Assembly: GCA_036389135.1 (NCBI GenBank)
Contig: DASVQP010000032.1
Coordinates: forward strand, 1 to 64,000
From: Longimicrobium sp.
Lineage (GTDB): Bacteria > Gemmatimonadota > Gemmatimonadetes > Longimicrobiales > Longimicrobiaceae
Direction: 5' to 3'
Length of the DNA stretch: 64,000 nucleotides
Both the position numbers and the translations under genes were made by a program. The notes beneath the pieces are model-generated. The model did not search any database. It saw only the letters and a list, made by a program, of their open reading frames with translations, and was not told where the DNA came from. How positions within the stretch are numbered: position 1 is the stretch's first letter; every line of letters begins with the position of its first letter. Shown one piece after another: positions 1 through 8,631 of the stretch.

Positions 1-135
1 CGCGCGTTCCTGCGGCTCGAAAGGAACCGCATCGCCACCGGAATGAGCTGGGTCGAAGCAAAGGTGAGTATCACGCGCAACGCCGTGCGTACCTATCTCG
101 CCCAGCCCAGCTTCACTTTGGGGGCAACTGCGTAA
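1..135 (+). CDS. C-terminal end of a truncated ORF, unassigned
   Basis: The window opens inside an open frame that encodes 44 residues and ends at TAA. The tail is basic and helical (it contains LERNRIATGM and ITRNAVRTYL). The ITRxAVRTYL-type ending gives a faint impression of a transposase C-terminus, but this is not enough to name a family. No start codon is visible, so the gene continues to the left of the window. Confidence 0.45.
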   Translation, partial: RAFLRLERNRIATGMSWVEAKVSITRNAVRTYLAQPSFTLGATA

Positions 136-442
136 GTCCTAACCGATATAGGCTACGCAAGAGGCTGTTCTCCATCAATGATAGCAAAGTTCAGTGTCGG
201 GACCAAGCCTGTTGCGGGTCTCAGGCATCATCGCGTGACTGAGTTCGCTCAGAACACGGGCGATCAGAACACATGAATCTTCCGGGCCTCCGGCTCAGAT
301 TCTCGGCCGAGTGCAAGCGCCATGTATTTCCGTAATCGACTATCCCGGGGAGGATCTCCGGGCTGAACTTGCGTCTCCGAAGTCGCTTGTAAGAAGTGCC
401 AGAGCGCGTTTCCCATAGTGGAGCCCGGGAGGCGCACCAGCA
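136..442. other. Intergenic stretch with no convincing gene
   Basis: About 300 bases lie between the truncated ORF and the terminator of the minus-strand lipoprotein gene. Frames open here on the minus strand, but they either run through the terminator hairpin or lack a ribosome-binding site and recognisable protein. No tRNA, repeat or promoter was recognised. Confidence 0.4.
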
Positions 443-488
443 CAAAAAGGCGAGAGGGGTGGAACCGCAGCCCGCGGTACCACCCCTC
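443..488 (-). terminator. Rho-independent terminator for the lipoprotein gene
   Basis: A 15-bp stem with one mismatch (arms 454-468 and 474-488) is followed on the minus strand by a CTTTTTG run. The hairpin and its flanks closely match the terminator behind maeB at 3213-3260. Confidence 0.75.
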
Positions 489-548
489 AGCCATTCGCGT
501 CATCTCTGCCGCGCTCCTCAACCCAACATCTAACACCGCCTGCGCCCT

Positions 549-1031
549 CTACGGTGCTTCAGCGATGATGCCGAAGGTGTCGGGGGCGCGGTCCAGCGGG
601 CCGGCGAGCCAGACGCGCGCGCCGTACTTCCCGCGCAACGCCGCCGGGGTGAAGGCCAGCGGCACCCGGCGTCCGTCGTCCATCACTAGGACGTCGCGGG
701 CGCCGTCGCGCGCCAGCACGCCGTCCACGGCAGCCACTCCCTCGGCGGCGCGGACGGAGACGCGCTCCACCCGAAAGGTGCGCGGGCCTTCGGGGCGGCC
801 TCGCACCATCACATAGAGTGCGGCGAGCTGCAGGAGGACGGCGCGCTCCCCTTCCAGCGTCACCGCCCCGCCGCGCGCGTCCATGAGCGCGATCGAGGTT
901 CCAGGCTCGGAGCCCACCACCTCCACCCGGCCGCGCAGCGTGTCGGCGGCGGCGCGGGCGTCGGAGGGGGGCGGCGCTCCCCGCGCACACGCCATGGCCA
1001 GCGCGCAGGGAGCCAGCATAGCGAGCTTCAC
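549..1031 (-). CDS. Hypothetical lipoprotein
   Basis: It encodes about 160 residues. The chosen GTG start gives a basic n-region and a short hydrophobic stretch ending in a lipobox-like LAMAC, so the mature protein is probably lipid-anchored. An internal ATG four codons later is the alternative start. The remainder is rich in beta-strand-like sequence with no recognised domain. The GTG overlaps by one base the TAG of a frameshifted upstream remnant, which suggests the two once formed an operon. A strong terminator follows. Function unknown. Confidence 0.7.
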   Translation of the reverse strand: MKLAMLAPCALAMACARGAPPPSDARAAADTLRGRVEVVGSEPGTSIALMDARGGAVTLEGERAVLLQLAALYVMVRGRPEGPRTFRVERVSVRAAEGVAAVDGVLARDGARDVLVMDDGRRVPLAFTPAALRGKYGARVWLAGPLDRAPDTFGIIAEAP

Positions 1032-1340
1032 TACTGGATCCGGGTGACCGCCAGCCGCAGCGTGCTGGGGATGGTGCCGCCGCCGCTTCCCTGCAGCTTG
1101 ATCAGCTGCGGGGCCGTCTGCGTGCCCAAAATTCGAACCAGCGCACGCCGCCGCGCAGTGTGGTGGTGGCGCCCGGTGCCGTGAAGGCGCCGAAGGCAAG
1201 CGCCGTGGGCACGAGTGGGTACGGCGTCGGGTACGAATTCGGGGTGTCCGTGTTGAGGCCCGCGTAGATGTTCCTGAAGTTCCAGGTGGGCATCTGGATG
1301 TCCGGGCTCGCCAGGTTCGGGCGCCGCCGCGGCACACCTG
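1031..1340 (-). pseudogene. Truncated and frameshifted secreted-protein remnant
   Basis: Two minus-strand frames together read like one protein. The upstream one carries SPDIQMPTWNFRNIYAG, then a proline/threonine-rich stretch and GGVRWFEF. Near base 1130 the sense continues in another frame as APQLIKLQGSGGGTIPSTLR and LAVTRIQ before TAG. No start or signal peptide precedes it, because the 5' side runs straight into the terminator hairpin of the upstream gene. Loss of the N-terminus plus a frameshift points to a decaying gene. Family not recognised. Confidence 0.5.
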
Positions 1341-1348
1341 TTAACGCA

Positions 1349-1387
1349 CACCGCGGCAGCCGCGAACCATTCGGTCCGCGGCTGCCG
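1349..1387 (-). terminator. Hairpin terminator of the 351-residue secreted protein gene
   Basis: A 12-bp GC-rich inverted repeat (GCGGCAGCCGCG with its complement) surrounds a short loop just behind the minus-strand gene that ends at 1425. There is no strong T-run, so termination may be inefficient. Confidence 0.5.
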
Positions 1388-1424
1388 CGTGTTTTCACCC
1401 TGTCGGTAGATTCGACGGCTGGCG

Positions 1425-2480
1425 CTACTGCGTCACGAGGGGGTGCGTGGTCAGTACTGCGACGCGCCCGGGGCAGTCGTCAGCCACCGCCTTCAGAGTC
1501 AGCTCCCGGCCCGTTCTGCTCCACGTGTAGGTGGCGGGCCGGTGGCAGGCATACTGCCCGCTGTCCGTGGCGGGGAACAGGATGGTGTTGCCGCGGACTT
1601 CGAACGCGGACCGCACCACCTCGCGCCCGTTCAACCCCACCGTGACGTCACCCTGGGGCCTGAAGCTCAGCCGCCAGCTCCCCACCACGTTGCTCCGTAC
1701 GTCGCCGGGGGTGGAGGCGGGGAGGTCCGCCGCGGCGATGGCGACGGCGTACTCCCCCGCGATGGCGCCGGCCGGGCCCTGCGTGGGGCCCACCGGCGCG
1801 CCTACCACGAGGAGCCCGATTCCCGGGTCCTCGACGCACATGGGCTCCAGCGTAGCCGGCATCGACGGCAGGGTGCAGTAGTCGAAGCACTGGCCCGCGC
1901 CGTTGCACACCACCGTGTACTCGGGGGCAGGCGCGCCGACCCAGGGGAAGCCCACCAGCCGCAGCTCTCCGCTGGCATCGGCGGGAACTGCGATGCGGAA
2001 GCTCCCGTCCGCCGCGGTCACCGCACGCGCCACCACGGAGCGGTCGCTCGCCCGCACGAGCGCCACCGGCATGCCGCCGCGCGCGGAGAGGGTGGGCATC
2101 CCCACTCCGTCCGCGTACGTCCCGCTGACCGCCACACGCGCCCGCCCAGCGGGGGTGCGGCCTGACGTATCCGTGCCGGTGGCCACGCCGGTGACGACCT
2201 TCCAGAGGTAGCTCCTCCCCGCCAGGATCGTCCATGCGGCAGGGCGCACCACCATTCCGGTGGAGGCTAGCTCCGCGCACTCGCGGGTGTCGAACACCGT
2301 TCCGCCCGAGTTCAGCACGGCGCAAGGATCGCCGGCCGGCGGCGCGGCGGGGGCGCGCCCGCGCGTGGGCTGCCCCGCGGCGGTGGACGGCAGCGCGAGC
2401 AGGAAGAATAGAAAGGCGAGGTGGATGCAGCGACGAAGCACGCCGGCGGAGAGGCACGCGGGCAGGTGTGTCTCGGTCAT
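1425..2480 (-). CDS. Secreted protein with a carboxypeptidase-regulatory-like region
   Basis: It encodes 351 residues. The ATG was chosen because an AGGAAAGGGG ribosome-binding site sits just upstream and the protein then begins with a signal peptide (hydrophobic LAFLFFLLALPSTAAG). The middle contains a segment typical of carboxypeptidase-regulatory-like/Ig folds (GMPVALVRAS, then AADGSFRIAVPADASGELRL), a surface-exposed beta-sandwich. The C-terminal third looks like a lipocalin-like or other beta-barrel module (SWRLSFRPQGDVTVGLNGRE). No catalytic motif was seen. Probably periplasmic or extracellular; role unknown. Confidence 0.75.
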   Translation of the reverse strand: MTETHLPACLSAGVLRRCIHLAFLFFLLALPSTAAGQPTRGRAPAAPPAGDPCAVLNSGGTVFDTRECAELASTGMVVRPAAWTILAGRSYLWKVVTGVATGTDTSGRTPAGRARVAVSGTYADGVGMPTLSARGGMPVALVRASDRSVVARAVTAADGSFRIAVPADASGELRLVGFPWVGAPAPEYTVVCNGAGQCFDYCTLPSMPATLEPMCVEDPGIGLLVVGAPVGPTQGPAGAIAGEYAVAIAAADLPASTPGDVRSNVVGSWRLSFRPQGDVTVGLNGREVVRSAFEVRGNTILFPATDSGQYACHRPATYTWSRTGRELTLKAVADDCPGRVAVLTTHPLVTQ

Positions 2481-2858
2481 GGGACCCCTTTCCTGGGGAT
2501 GCGAAGAATCTTGCGAGAACCGCCGCAGTGTGTGCGCCGCCCGTCCTCGCCGCAAGCAAACATGCGAGGGGCGCCCTGTCTCCCGCTCCGCCCACCTCCC
2601 CCGCATCACGCCATTGAAGGCGCGGAGAGCAGGCCATGTCAGCCGCCGCCTGAACCGCTCCGTACAACCGCTGGCCGGCTTCGCCTGCTCATTGCGATTA
2701 CGACTTCCTCTTCAGGCTACGGTTTGCTAAAGTGTAGCTCTCGGAGTGTTCGAACTCACGATGCAACGCCCGGCCGCGACGAGCGAGTGACGCAGTCTGC
2801 TTTTCTCTGAGCGGAGTATGTTCTGGCGCCGGTGGCCCGTCGAACCAGGCCGTAAACC
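2481..2858. other. Intergenic stretch, no gene seen
   Basis: About 380 bases separate the divergent secreted-protein and HicB-like genes. The first 15 bases hold the ribosome-binding site of the minus-strand gene. The rest has no convincing reading frame. GC content falls around 2690-2830, as expected for promoter DNA, but no clear -35/-10 pair was identified. Confidence 0.4.
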
Positions 2859-2981
2859 ATGACCCGTCTCCTTGGACAGGCGTGCCAGAAGGCAAGTGCA
2901 CTTTCCGCATCGGAGCAAGTTGCAATCGCCGCTGTCATCCGGAAGCTCGGGCGGAGTACCGCTCCGGTGGGATTGCAGTGA
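2859..2981 (+). CDS. Small ORF, possible antitoxin fragment
   Basis: A 40-residue ORF starts at ATG and ends 16 bases before the HicB-like gene. It contains ALSASEQVAIAAVIRKL, which resembles the 'LP.EEQ..LA..IL' helix found at the start of short antitoxin-like proteins that often precede HicB-like genes. It then stops abruptly, so it may be a truncated remnant or a short leader. No strong ribosome-binding site. Confidence 0.3.
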   Translation: MTRLLGQACQKASALSASEQVAIAAVIRKLGRSTAPVGLQ

Positions 2982-2997
2982 AGCGCGACTACTCGAC

Positions 2998-3174
2998 ATG
3001 AAAGCGAACTACAACGCAGTCATCCAGCAGCGAGACCATTGGTGGATCGGCTGGATCGAAGAGGTGCCTGGTGTAAATTCTCAGGCAAAAACTCGAGAGG
3101 ATTTGCATGAGAATCTGCGCTCCGCGCTGGAGGAGGCGCTCGAGATGAACCGCGCCGACGCTCCGGTCACCTGA
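2998..3174 (+). CDS. HicB-like antitoxin-type protein
   Basis: A 58-residue protein with the HicB/UPF0150 signature: a strand around YNAVIQQRDHWWIGWIEEVPGV followed by a helix with LHENLRSALEEALEM. HicB proteins neutralise HicA mRNA interferases and repress their own operon. No HicA-like gene is visible on either side, so this is a solitary copy. The start is the only ATG that gives the family's usual N-terminus. GC content is lower than in its neighbours. Confidence 0.75.
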   Translation: MKANYNAVIQQRDHWWIGWIEEVPGVNSQAKTREDLHENLRSALEEALEMNRADAPVT

Positions 3175-3212
3175 AGTGCCGCGCGCTGTTGGCCGTCTGA
3201 GCACACCAGCAC

Positions 3213-3260
3213 AGCAAAACGCGAGAGGGGTGGAACCACACGCGACGGTTCCACCCCTCT
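3213..3260 (-). terminator. Rho-independent terminator of maeB
   Basis: A perfect 14-bp stem (3224-3237 with 3247-3260) is followed on the minus strand by GCGTTTTG. It lies 22 bases beyond the maeB stop codon and is a near copy of the hairpin at 443-488. Confidence 0.8.
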
Positions 3261-3282
3261 GCCATTCCCCAGGAGCGATTCC

Positions 3283-5553
3283 TCACCCCTGCCGCTCCCC
3301 CCGCTCCTGCGCGTCCACCACCGCCAGCGCGGTGAGATTCGCGATCTCGACGGCTTCGCTGCGGCGCTGGAGGACGTGGATGGGGTGCGCCATGCCGAGG
3401 AGGATGGGGCCGAACGCCTCCACCTTGCCGAGCTTCATCATCAGCTTGTAGGCGATGTTGGCGGCGTCCAGGTTGGGGAAGATCAGGACGTTGGGGGCGC
3501 CCGTGAGCGTGCTGTGCGGGTACACCGAGCGGCGCAGCTCCGGGTCCACGGCGGCCTCCACCTGCATCTCGCCGTCAATCTCCAGGCCAGGCTCGCGCGC
3601 CTTCACCAGGTCGGCGGCGCGGCGCACGCGGTCGGATTGCGGGGAGCGCGAGGAGCCGAAGTTGGAGAAGGAGAGCATCGCCACGCGCGGCACCAGCCCC
3701 AGGCGCCGCACGAAGGCAGCGGTCAGCGTGGCGATCTCGGCCAGCGTCTCGGCGTCGGGGTCGATGTTGACGGTGGTGTCGGCGAAGAACATCAGGTCGT
3801 TCTCCATGATCATCATGTACAGCCCGGCCACGTGCGACACCCCCGGCGCCGTGCCCACCACCTGCAGCGCGGGGCGGATCGTCTCCGGGTAGTACATGTC
3901 CTCGCCCGCCACCAGGCCGTCCGCCTCCCCCTCGTTCACCATCATGCAGCCGAAGGAAATGGCGCGGCGCACTTCGGCGCGGGCATCGGCCAGCGTCATC
4001 CCCTTGCGCCAGCGGCGGGCGTAGAGGTGCTGGGCGTAGCGCTCCAGCTGCGCGTCGTCGGCCAGGCGGTCGACGATGCGCACGCCCTCCAGCGACGCCC
4101 CCAGCGCCTCCGCGGTGCGCGCGATGCGCTCGGGGCGGCCCAGGAGGATCGGCTCCGCGATTCCTTCGCCCACCACCAGTGCGGCGGCGCGGATCACGCG
4201 CTCGTGCTCGCCTTCGGGAAAGACGATGCGGCGCGGGTCGCGGCGCGCGCGGTTCATGATGTCGCGCATCACCTCGCGCCCGCGGCCGAGGCGGCCTTCG
4301 AGCTGCTGGCGGTACTCGGCAAGGTCGAGCGTGATGCGCGCCACGCCCGTCTCCATGGCGGCCTTCGCCACGGCGGGGGCCACCCACAGCATGATGCGCG
4401 GATCGAACGGGGTGGGGATCAGGTAGTCCGGGCCGAAGCGGAAGCGCGTGCCGCCGTACGCCCGCTCCACCGACTCCGGGACGTCCATCCGCGCCAGCTC
4501 GGCGAGGGCGCGGGTGGCGGCCATCTTCATCTCGTCGTTGATGGCGCGCGCCCGCACGTCCAGCGCTCCCCGGAAGATGAAGGGGAAGCCCAGGACGTTG
4601 TTGATCTGGTTGGGATAGTCGGTGCGCCCCGTGGCCATGAGGGCGTCGGGGCGCACGGCGAGCACCTCCTCGGGGAGGATCTCGGGGTCCGGGTTGGCGA
4701 GCGCGAAGACGATGGGGCGCTCGGCCATGGACGCCACCATCTCCGGCGTCACCGCCCCGGCGATCGAGAGGCCCACGAAGACGTCCGCGCCCGCCATCGC
4801 GTCGGCCAGGGTGTGCGCGTCGGTGTCGCGGGCGAAGCGGGCCTTGTACGGGTCCAGCCGGGAGGGGTCGCGGTCGGTGCGGATGACGCCCTTGCTGTCC
4901 GTCATCAGGATGTTGCCGCGCCGCACCCCGAGCGTCACGTAGTGCTCCGCCGTGGCGATCGCCGCCGCGCCCGCGCCGGAGAAGACGACGCGGATCTCCT
5001 CGATCTTCTTACCCACCACGTCCAGCGCGTTGAGGAGGGCGGCGCCGCTGATGACGGCCGTCCCGTGCTGGTCGTCGTGGAAGACGGGGATGTCCAGGCG
5101 GCGCTTGAGTTCCTCCTCAATGTAGAAGCACTCCGGCGCGCCGATGTCCTCCAGGTTGATCCCGCCGACGGTGGGCTCCAGCAGCTCGCAGAAGCGGATC
5201 ACGTCGTCCGCGTTCTCCGATGCGACCTCCAGGTCGAAGACGTCGATGTCGGCGAAGCGCTTGAAGAGGACGCCTTTCCCCTCCATCACCGGCTTGGAGG
5301 CCAGCGGCCCGATGTTGCCCAGCCCCAGCACCGCGGTGCCGTTGGAGACCACGGCCACCAGGTTGCCGCGCGCCGTGTACTTGAAGACGTCCTCGGGATT
5401 GAGGGCGATCTCGCGGCACGGCTCCGCCACCCCGGGCGAGTAGGCGAGGGACAGGTCCCGCTGCGTGCTCGCGGGCTTGGTGGGCACCACGGCGATCTTG
5501 CCGCGGCGCCCGCTGCTGTGGTAGTCCAGCGCGTCCTGTCTGCGATCGGACAT
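3283..5553 (-). CDS. maeB: NADP-dependent malic enzyme fused to a phosphotransacetylase-like domain
   Basis: It encodes 756 residues, the usual length for the MaeB hybrid type. It oxidatively decarboxylates malate to pyruvate with NADP in the cytosol. The malic domain has YSPGV at about 38-42, [10 protein letters not shown] at 91-100 and [10 protein letters not shown] at 157-166. The nucleotide-binding loop GAGAAA follows at 193-198. The C-terminal 330 residues resemble phosphate acetyltransferase ([14 protein letters not shown]) and in this family usually regulate rather than catalyse. The ATG was chosen for a GGAGAGGCGGAG ribosome-binding site. It appears monocistronic. Confidence 0.96.
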   Translation of the reverse strand: MSDRRQDALDYHSSGRRGKIAVVPTKPASTQRDLSLAYSPGVAEPCREIALNPEDVFKYTARGNLVAVVSNGTAVLGLGNIGPLASKPVMEGKGVLFKRFADIDVFDLEVASENADDVIRFCELLEPTVGGINLEDIGAPECFYIEEELKRRLDIPVFHDDQHGTAVISGAALLNALDVVGKKIEEIRVVFSGAGAAAIATAEHYVTLGVRRGNILMTDSKGVIRTDRDPSRLDPYKARFARDTDAHTLADAMAGADVFVGLSIAGAVTPEMVASMAERPIVFALANPDPEILPEEVLAVRPDALMATGRTDYPNQINNVLGFPFIFRGALDVRARAINDEMKMAATRALAELARMDVPESVERAYGGTRFRFGPDYLIPTPFDPRIMLWVAPAVAKAAMETGVARITLDLAEYRQQLEGRLGRGREVMRDIMNRARRDPRRIVFPEGEHERVIRAAALVVGEGIAEPILLGRPERIARTAEALGASLEGVRIVDRLADDAQLERYAQHLYARRWRKGMTLADARAEVRRAISFGCMMVNEGEADGLVAGEDMYYPETIRPALQVVGTAPGVSHVAGLYMMIMENDLMFFADTTVNIDPDAETLAEIATLTAAFVRRLGLVPRVAMLSFSNFGSSRSPQSDRVRRAADLVKAREPGLEIDGEMQVEAAVDPELRRSVYPHSTLTGAPNVLIFPNLDAANIAYKLMMKLGKVEAFGPILLGMAHPIHVLQRRSEAVEIANLTALAVVDAQERGERQG

Positions 5554-5766
5554 CGTTGCTCCGCCTCTCCCGGGCTCCGTTTCCGCGAGCCGGACAGGGT
5601 ACCCAGGAGGGCAGGCGGGTGTCAAGCGCGACGGTGCGCATCCTCCCTACATGTGTCATCCTGAGCGAAGCGCTTCTCCGCCCCTTCCACGTCCGCGATC
5701 GTTGGCGCGAGCAAAGGATCTACCGTGCCTTGCAAGGGGCTCGCGACACGCACCGAGCCGGGCGCC

Positions 5767-8253
5767 TTACCCGTCCGCGCGCAGGGCCTCGCTCGGCTCG
5801 ATGCGCAGCCCCCGCCGCGCCGGGCCAAAGGTGGCCAGGAGCCCCACCACCAGCATGACCGCCGCGACGGCGGGCACCGCCACCGCGCCGCGCACACCCA
5901 TCATCTCGCCGTTGGAGGCGAGGTCCACGAGGAACGCGATCCCCACGCCCACCGCCACCCCCAGCGCGAGCTGCCAGGCCGCGCGCCTGAACAGCCCCGC
6001 CAGCAGCCGCCTCGGCTGGGCGCCGAGCGCGGAGCGGATGCCGATCTCCTTGCGGCGCTGCGTGACGGTGAACGACATCATCGCGTAGATCCCCGCCGCG
6101 GAAAGGAGGAGCACGCTCAGCATCACCAGGCCGAGCCCCAGCCCCACCAGCTGGACGATCTGCACCTCCTGCTTGTTCATCGAGTCCAGGGTGCGCACCT
6201 CGCCCACGCGCAGCGTCGGCTCCACCCCGGCGGCGATCTCGCGCAGCCGGGCCGTGAAGTTGGCGGGGGCGCCGCGCGGCACGTGCAGGGTGAGCAGGGC
6301 GCCGGCGGTGCCGTCCACGCGCAGCGGCTGGTACAGGCGCGCCGCAACGTGGTCCTCATCCACCGGATTGGACTCCAGGTCCCCCACCACGCCCACGATC
6401 TCCAGCCAGGGGTTGGGGTGCGGCTCGCGTCGGCCCTCGCCGACGTCCGCGTAGCGCAGGCGCCGGCCCACCGCGCTGCCGCCCCCCAGAAGGTCGCGGA
6501 CGAAGGCGCGGTTCACCACCACCGTGTTGACGGTGGTGTCCAGGTCGGCCGGCGTGAGGACGCGGCCCGCCAGCAGCGGCGCCCCGAATACCCGGAAGAA
6601 ATCCGTCTCCACCCGGTTCACCCCCGTCTTGTGCCCCTTCGCGGCCGCGGGAGCAGCGACGCCCTCGATCTCCACGCGGCGCTGCCCCTCGTTGCTGGGA
6701 CGGTTGGTGGAGAACACCACCTCGGATACGCCGGGCTCAGCCTCCAGCCGCCGGGCGAGCTCGGGCCGCAGCGCGCCGAAGCGGCTCCGCATCGCGCGCG
6801 CATGCTCCTGCGGATCGGCACCGATGGGGACCTCCGGGTCCATCACCACGTGAGCCGCGATGTACCGGGCCCCATCGTACGCCGGGCGCGTGACCACGGA
6901 GCTCACCACCTTCCATCCCATCGCCACGGCCAGCGGGAGCCCCGCCACCGCGATGGCGACCTGAATCACCACCATGGTGGTCCACACCCCGCCCATTCCG
7001 CCGTGCGATCCGCCGCTCACCCGCCGCAGGCTGTCCTGCAGCCGCCGCCCGGTGGCGGTGAGCGCCGGCACCACCCCGGCCACCGTCGCCGTGAAGAGCG
7101 CCAGCAGCACCACCCACGCCACGGTCAGGGGCGACACGGTGTAGTCCGTCCAGAAGGGCGTGCCGGTGCCGAGGTCGTTGTACATGAGGCGATCGATCAG
7201 GCGCAGCCCCACCTGCGAGATCGCCAGCCCCACCAGCGAGGCGCCGCCCGCCAGCAGCAGCATCTCGGCGAACAGCTGCATCACGATGCGGGCGCGGCTC
7301 GCCCCCAGCGCGCTGCGCACCGCCAGCTCGCCGTGCCGCGACGCCGTGCGCGCGTACACCAGGATGGAGACGTTGGCGGCCACGATCACCAGGAGCAGGG
7401 TCACCGCCAGCTGCATGGGAATCACGTCCCAGACCGACATTCCCTGGATGTCGAGGATCGGCTCCGTGTAATTCAGCACCCGCGGCTCCAGCTGCGCGTG
7501 CGTGGCCGGCGATGCGGACGCCGCGCGCTTGCCCAGTGTGGTGAGCTCCGCCTGCGCCTGCTCGCGCGTGGCGCCGGGCGCCAGCCGGCCGAAGATGTAG
7601 ATCTCCGGCCCCGACTTGGGCTCGAACAGCGCCGGGTCCAGCCGCAGCGGGACCCAGATGTTGTGGCTCACGGGGAAGCCGAAGCGCTCCGGCATCACCC
7701 CCACCACGGTGTGGACCGAGCTCCCCAGCCGGATGCTGCGGCCGATCACCGCGGGGTCCCCCGCGAACCGTCCCTGCCACACGTCGTGCCCGATCACCAC
7801 CACCGCCGGCGCGCTGGAAAGCTCGTCCGCGGGAACGAGGTAGCGGCCCAGCAGCGGCGGAACGCGCGCCAGCCTGAAGCCGGAGGCCGTCATCTCCGCC
7901 ACCTCCACCGGCTCCGGCGGCCCGCCCGGACCGATCAGGTTGCGCGTGAGGTCGCGGAACGCCGCCACGTCGCGCACCGACTTCAGCTCGGTGCGCCACA
8001 CCGCCAGGTCGCGCAGCGCACGCCGCTCCTCGTTGTTCTCCCTGGTGTCCCAGTTCTCCAGCGCGACGATCCGGTCGCCTTCCGGGAGCGGCAGCACCGG
8101 GAAGATCGACGAGTGGATGAAGGTGAACATGGAGGTGGACACCGCGACGGCCACGGCGATCGCCAGCCCGCCCACCACCGTGAGGCCGGGGTGCTTGACG
8201 AGCATGCGGGCGCCGAGCTTCACGTCCAGCCAGGAGATGCGGTTCTTTGACAT
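5767..8253 (-). CDS. FtsX/MacB-like permease of the ADOP family
   Basis: It encodes about 828 residues. The N-terminal membrane segment follows KLGARMLVKHPGLTVVGGLA, then a large MacB-like periplasmic domain, an FtsX block near the middle (ASRHGELAVRSALGASRARI) and a second FtsX block at the C-terminus (RRKEIGIRSALGAQPRR). Such proteins form the membrane part of ABC systems for export or membrane stress. It is paralogous to the permease at 21791 but lacks that protein's cytoplasmic N-terminal extension and has no PadR gene beside it. Start chosen at the ATG beginning MSKNRISW. Confidence 0.9.
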   Translation of the reverse strand: MSKNRISWLDVKLGARMLVKHPGLTVVGGLAIAVAVAVSTSMFTFIHSSIFPVLPLPEGDRIVALENWDTRENNEERRALRDLAVWRTELKSVRDVAAFRDLTRNLIGPGGPPEPVEVAEMTASGFRLARVPPLLGRYLVPADELSSAPAVVVIGHDVWQGRFAGDPAVIGRSIRLGSSVHTVVGVMPERFGFPVSHNIWVPLRLDPALFEPKSGPEIYIFGRLAPGATREQAQAELTTLGKRAASASPATHAQLEPRVLNYTEPILDIQGMSVWDVIPMQLAVTLLLVIVAANVSILVYARTASRHGELAVRSALGASRARIVMQLFAEMLLLAGGASLVGLAISQVGLRLIDRLMYNDLGTGTPFWTDYTVSPLTVAWVVLLALFTATVAGVVPALTATGRRLQDSLRRVSGGSHGGMGGVWTTMVVIQVAIAVAGLPLAVAMGWKVVSSVVTRPAYDGARYIAAHVVMDPEVPIGADPQEHARAMRSRFGALRPELARRLEAEPGVSEVVFSTNRPSNEGQRRVEIEGVAAPAAAKGHKTGVNRVETDFFRVFGAPLLAGRVLTPADLDTTVNTVVVNRAFVRDLLGGGSAVGRRLRYADVGEGRREPHPNPWLEIVGVVGDLESNPVDEDHVAARLYQPLRVDGTAGALLTLHVPRGAPANFTARLREIAAGVEPTLRVGEVRTLDSMNKQEVQIVQLVGLGLGLVMLSVLLLSAAGIYAMMSFTVTQRRKEIGIRSALGAQPRRLLAGLFRRAAWQLALGVAVGVGIAFLVDLASNGEMMGVRGAVAVPAVAAVMLVVGLLATFGPARRGLRIEPSEALRADG

Positions 8254-8429
8254 GAGGTGGTTCAGGCGAGGGGCGCGCGTGAGCGGACGCCCCCGTGAAA
8301 GGCACCCTTCGTTCCGCGTCTGCGTGCAGTTCAACGTGTTGCCGTGCCTTCGCTTGCGCCACCGGCGCGCGGACACGGGTGTCCGTTTGTGGGATTCGCC
8401 GTCCCACTGGCGGAACGCGGCCTCTCCTC

Positions 8430-8513
8430 CGCCGCCCTCGTCCAGCTCCGCGAAGGGGATCGCGGAGCATGTCATCCAGCAAGTCGTCCCGGGACGCGCC
8501 AGTGTTCTGTCAT
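8430..8513 (-). pseudogene. Internally deleted copy of the 86-residue gene at 10410
   Basis: An ATG with an AAGGAGG ribosome-binding site begins MTEHW, matching the MTEPW start of the 86-residue protein. The sequence then jumps to DDLLDDM, which matches that protein's C-terminus, and one extra base throws the following FAELDEGG out of frame. The middle of the gene is missing. Found by comparing the two loci directly. Confidence 0.55.
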
Positions 8514-8584
8514 CCTCCTTCAGGTCGATGTGTCGTGGGCGAGCACGGCGAGGCCGGGCACCCCGCGATCCAGAGTGCAAGATA

Positions 8585-8622
8585 GAGCGGCCCCGGAGGC
8601 AACCGCCTCCGGGGCCGCTCCG
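8585..8622 (-). terminator. GC-rich hairpin behind the tyrosinase gene
   Basis: A long near-perfect inverted repeat (AGCGGCCCCGGAGGC with its complement) encloses a four-base loop, ten bases beyond the tyrosinase stop codon. There is little T-run on the minus strand, but position and stem strength suit a terminator. Confidence 0.65.
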
Positions 8623-8631
8623 TTCTGGCGT

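Noticed and set aside
264-536. 90-residue minus-strand frame near the left end
   Set aside because: It runs through the terminator hairpin and has no ribosome-binding site or recognisable sequence.
3376-5664. 762-residue plus-strand open frame across maeB
   Set aside because: It is the antisense frame of a clear maeB gene; high GC content leaves reverse frames open. The composition (His/Arg/Ala-rich) is not protein-like.
5725-8250. 841-residue plus-strand open frame
   Set aside because: A shadow of the ADOP permease on the other strand, rich in His/Arg/Pro, with no domain.
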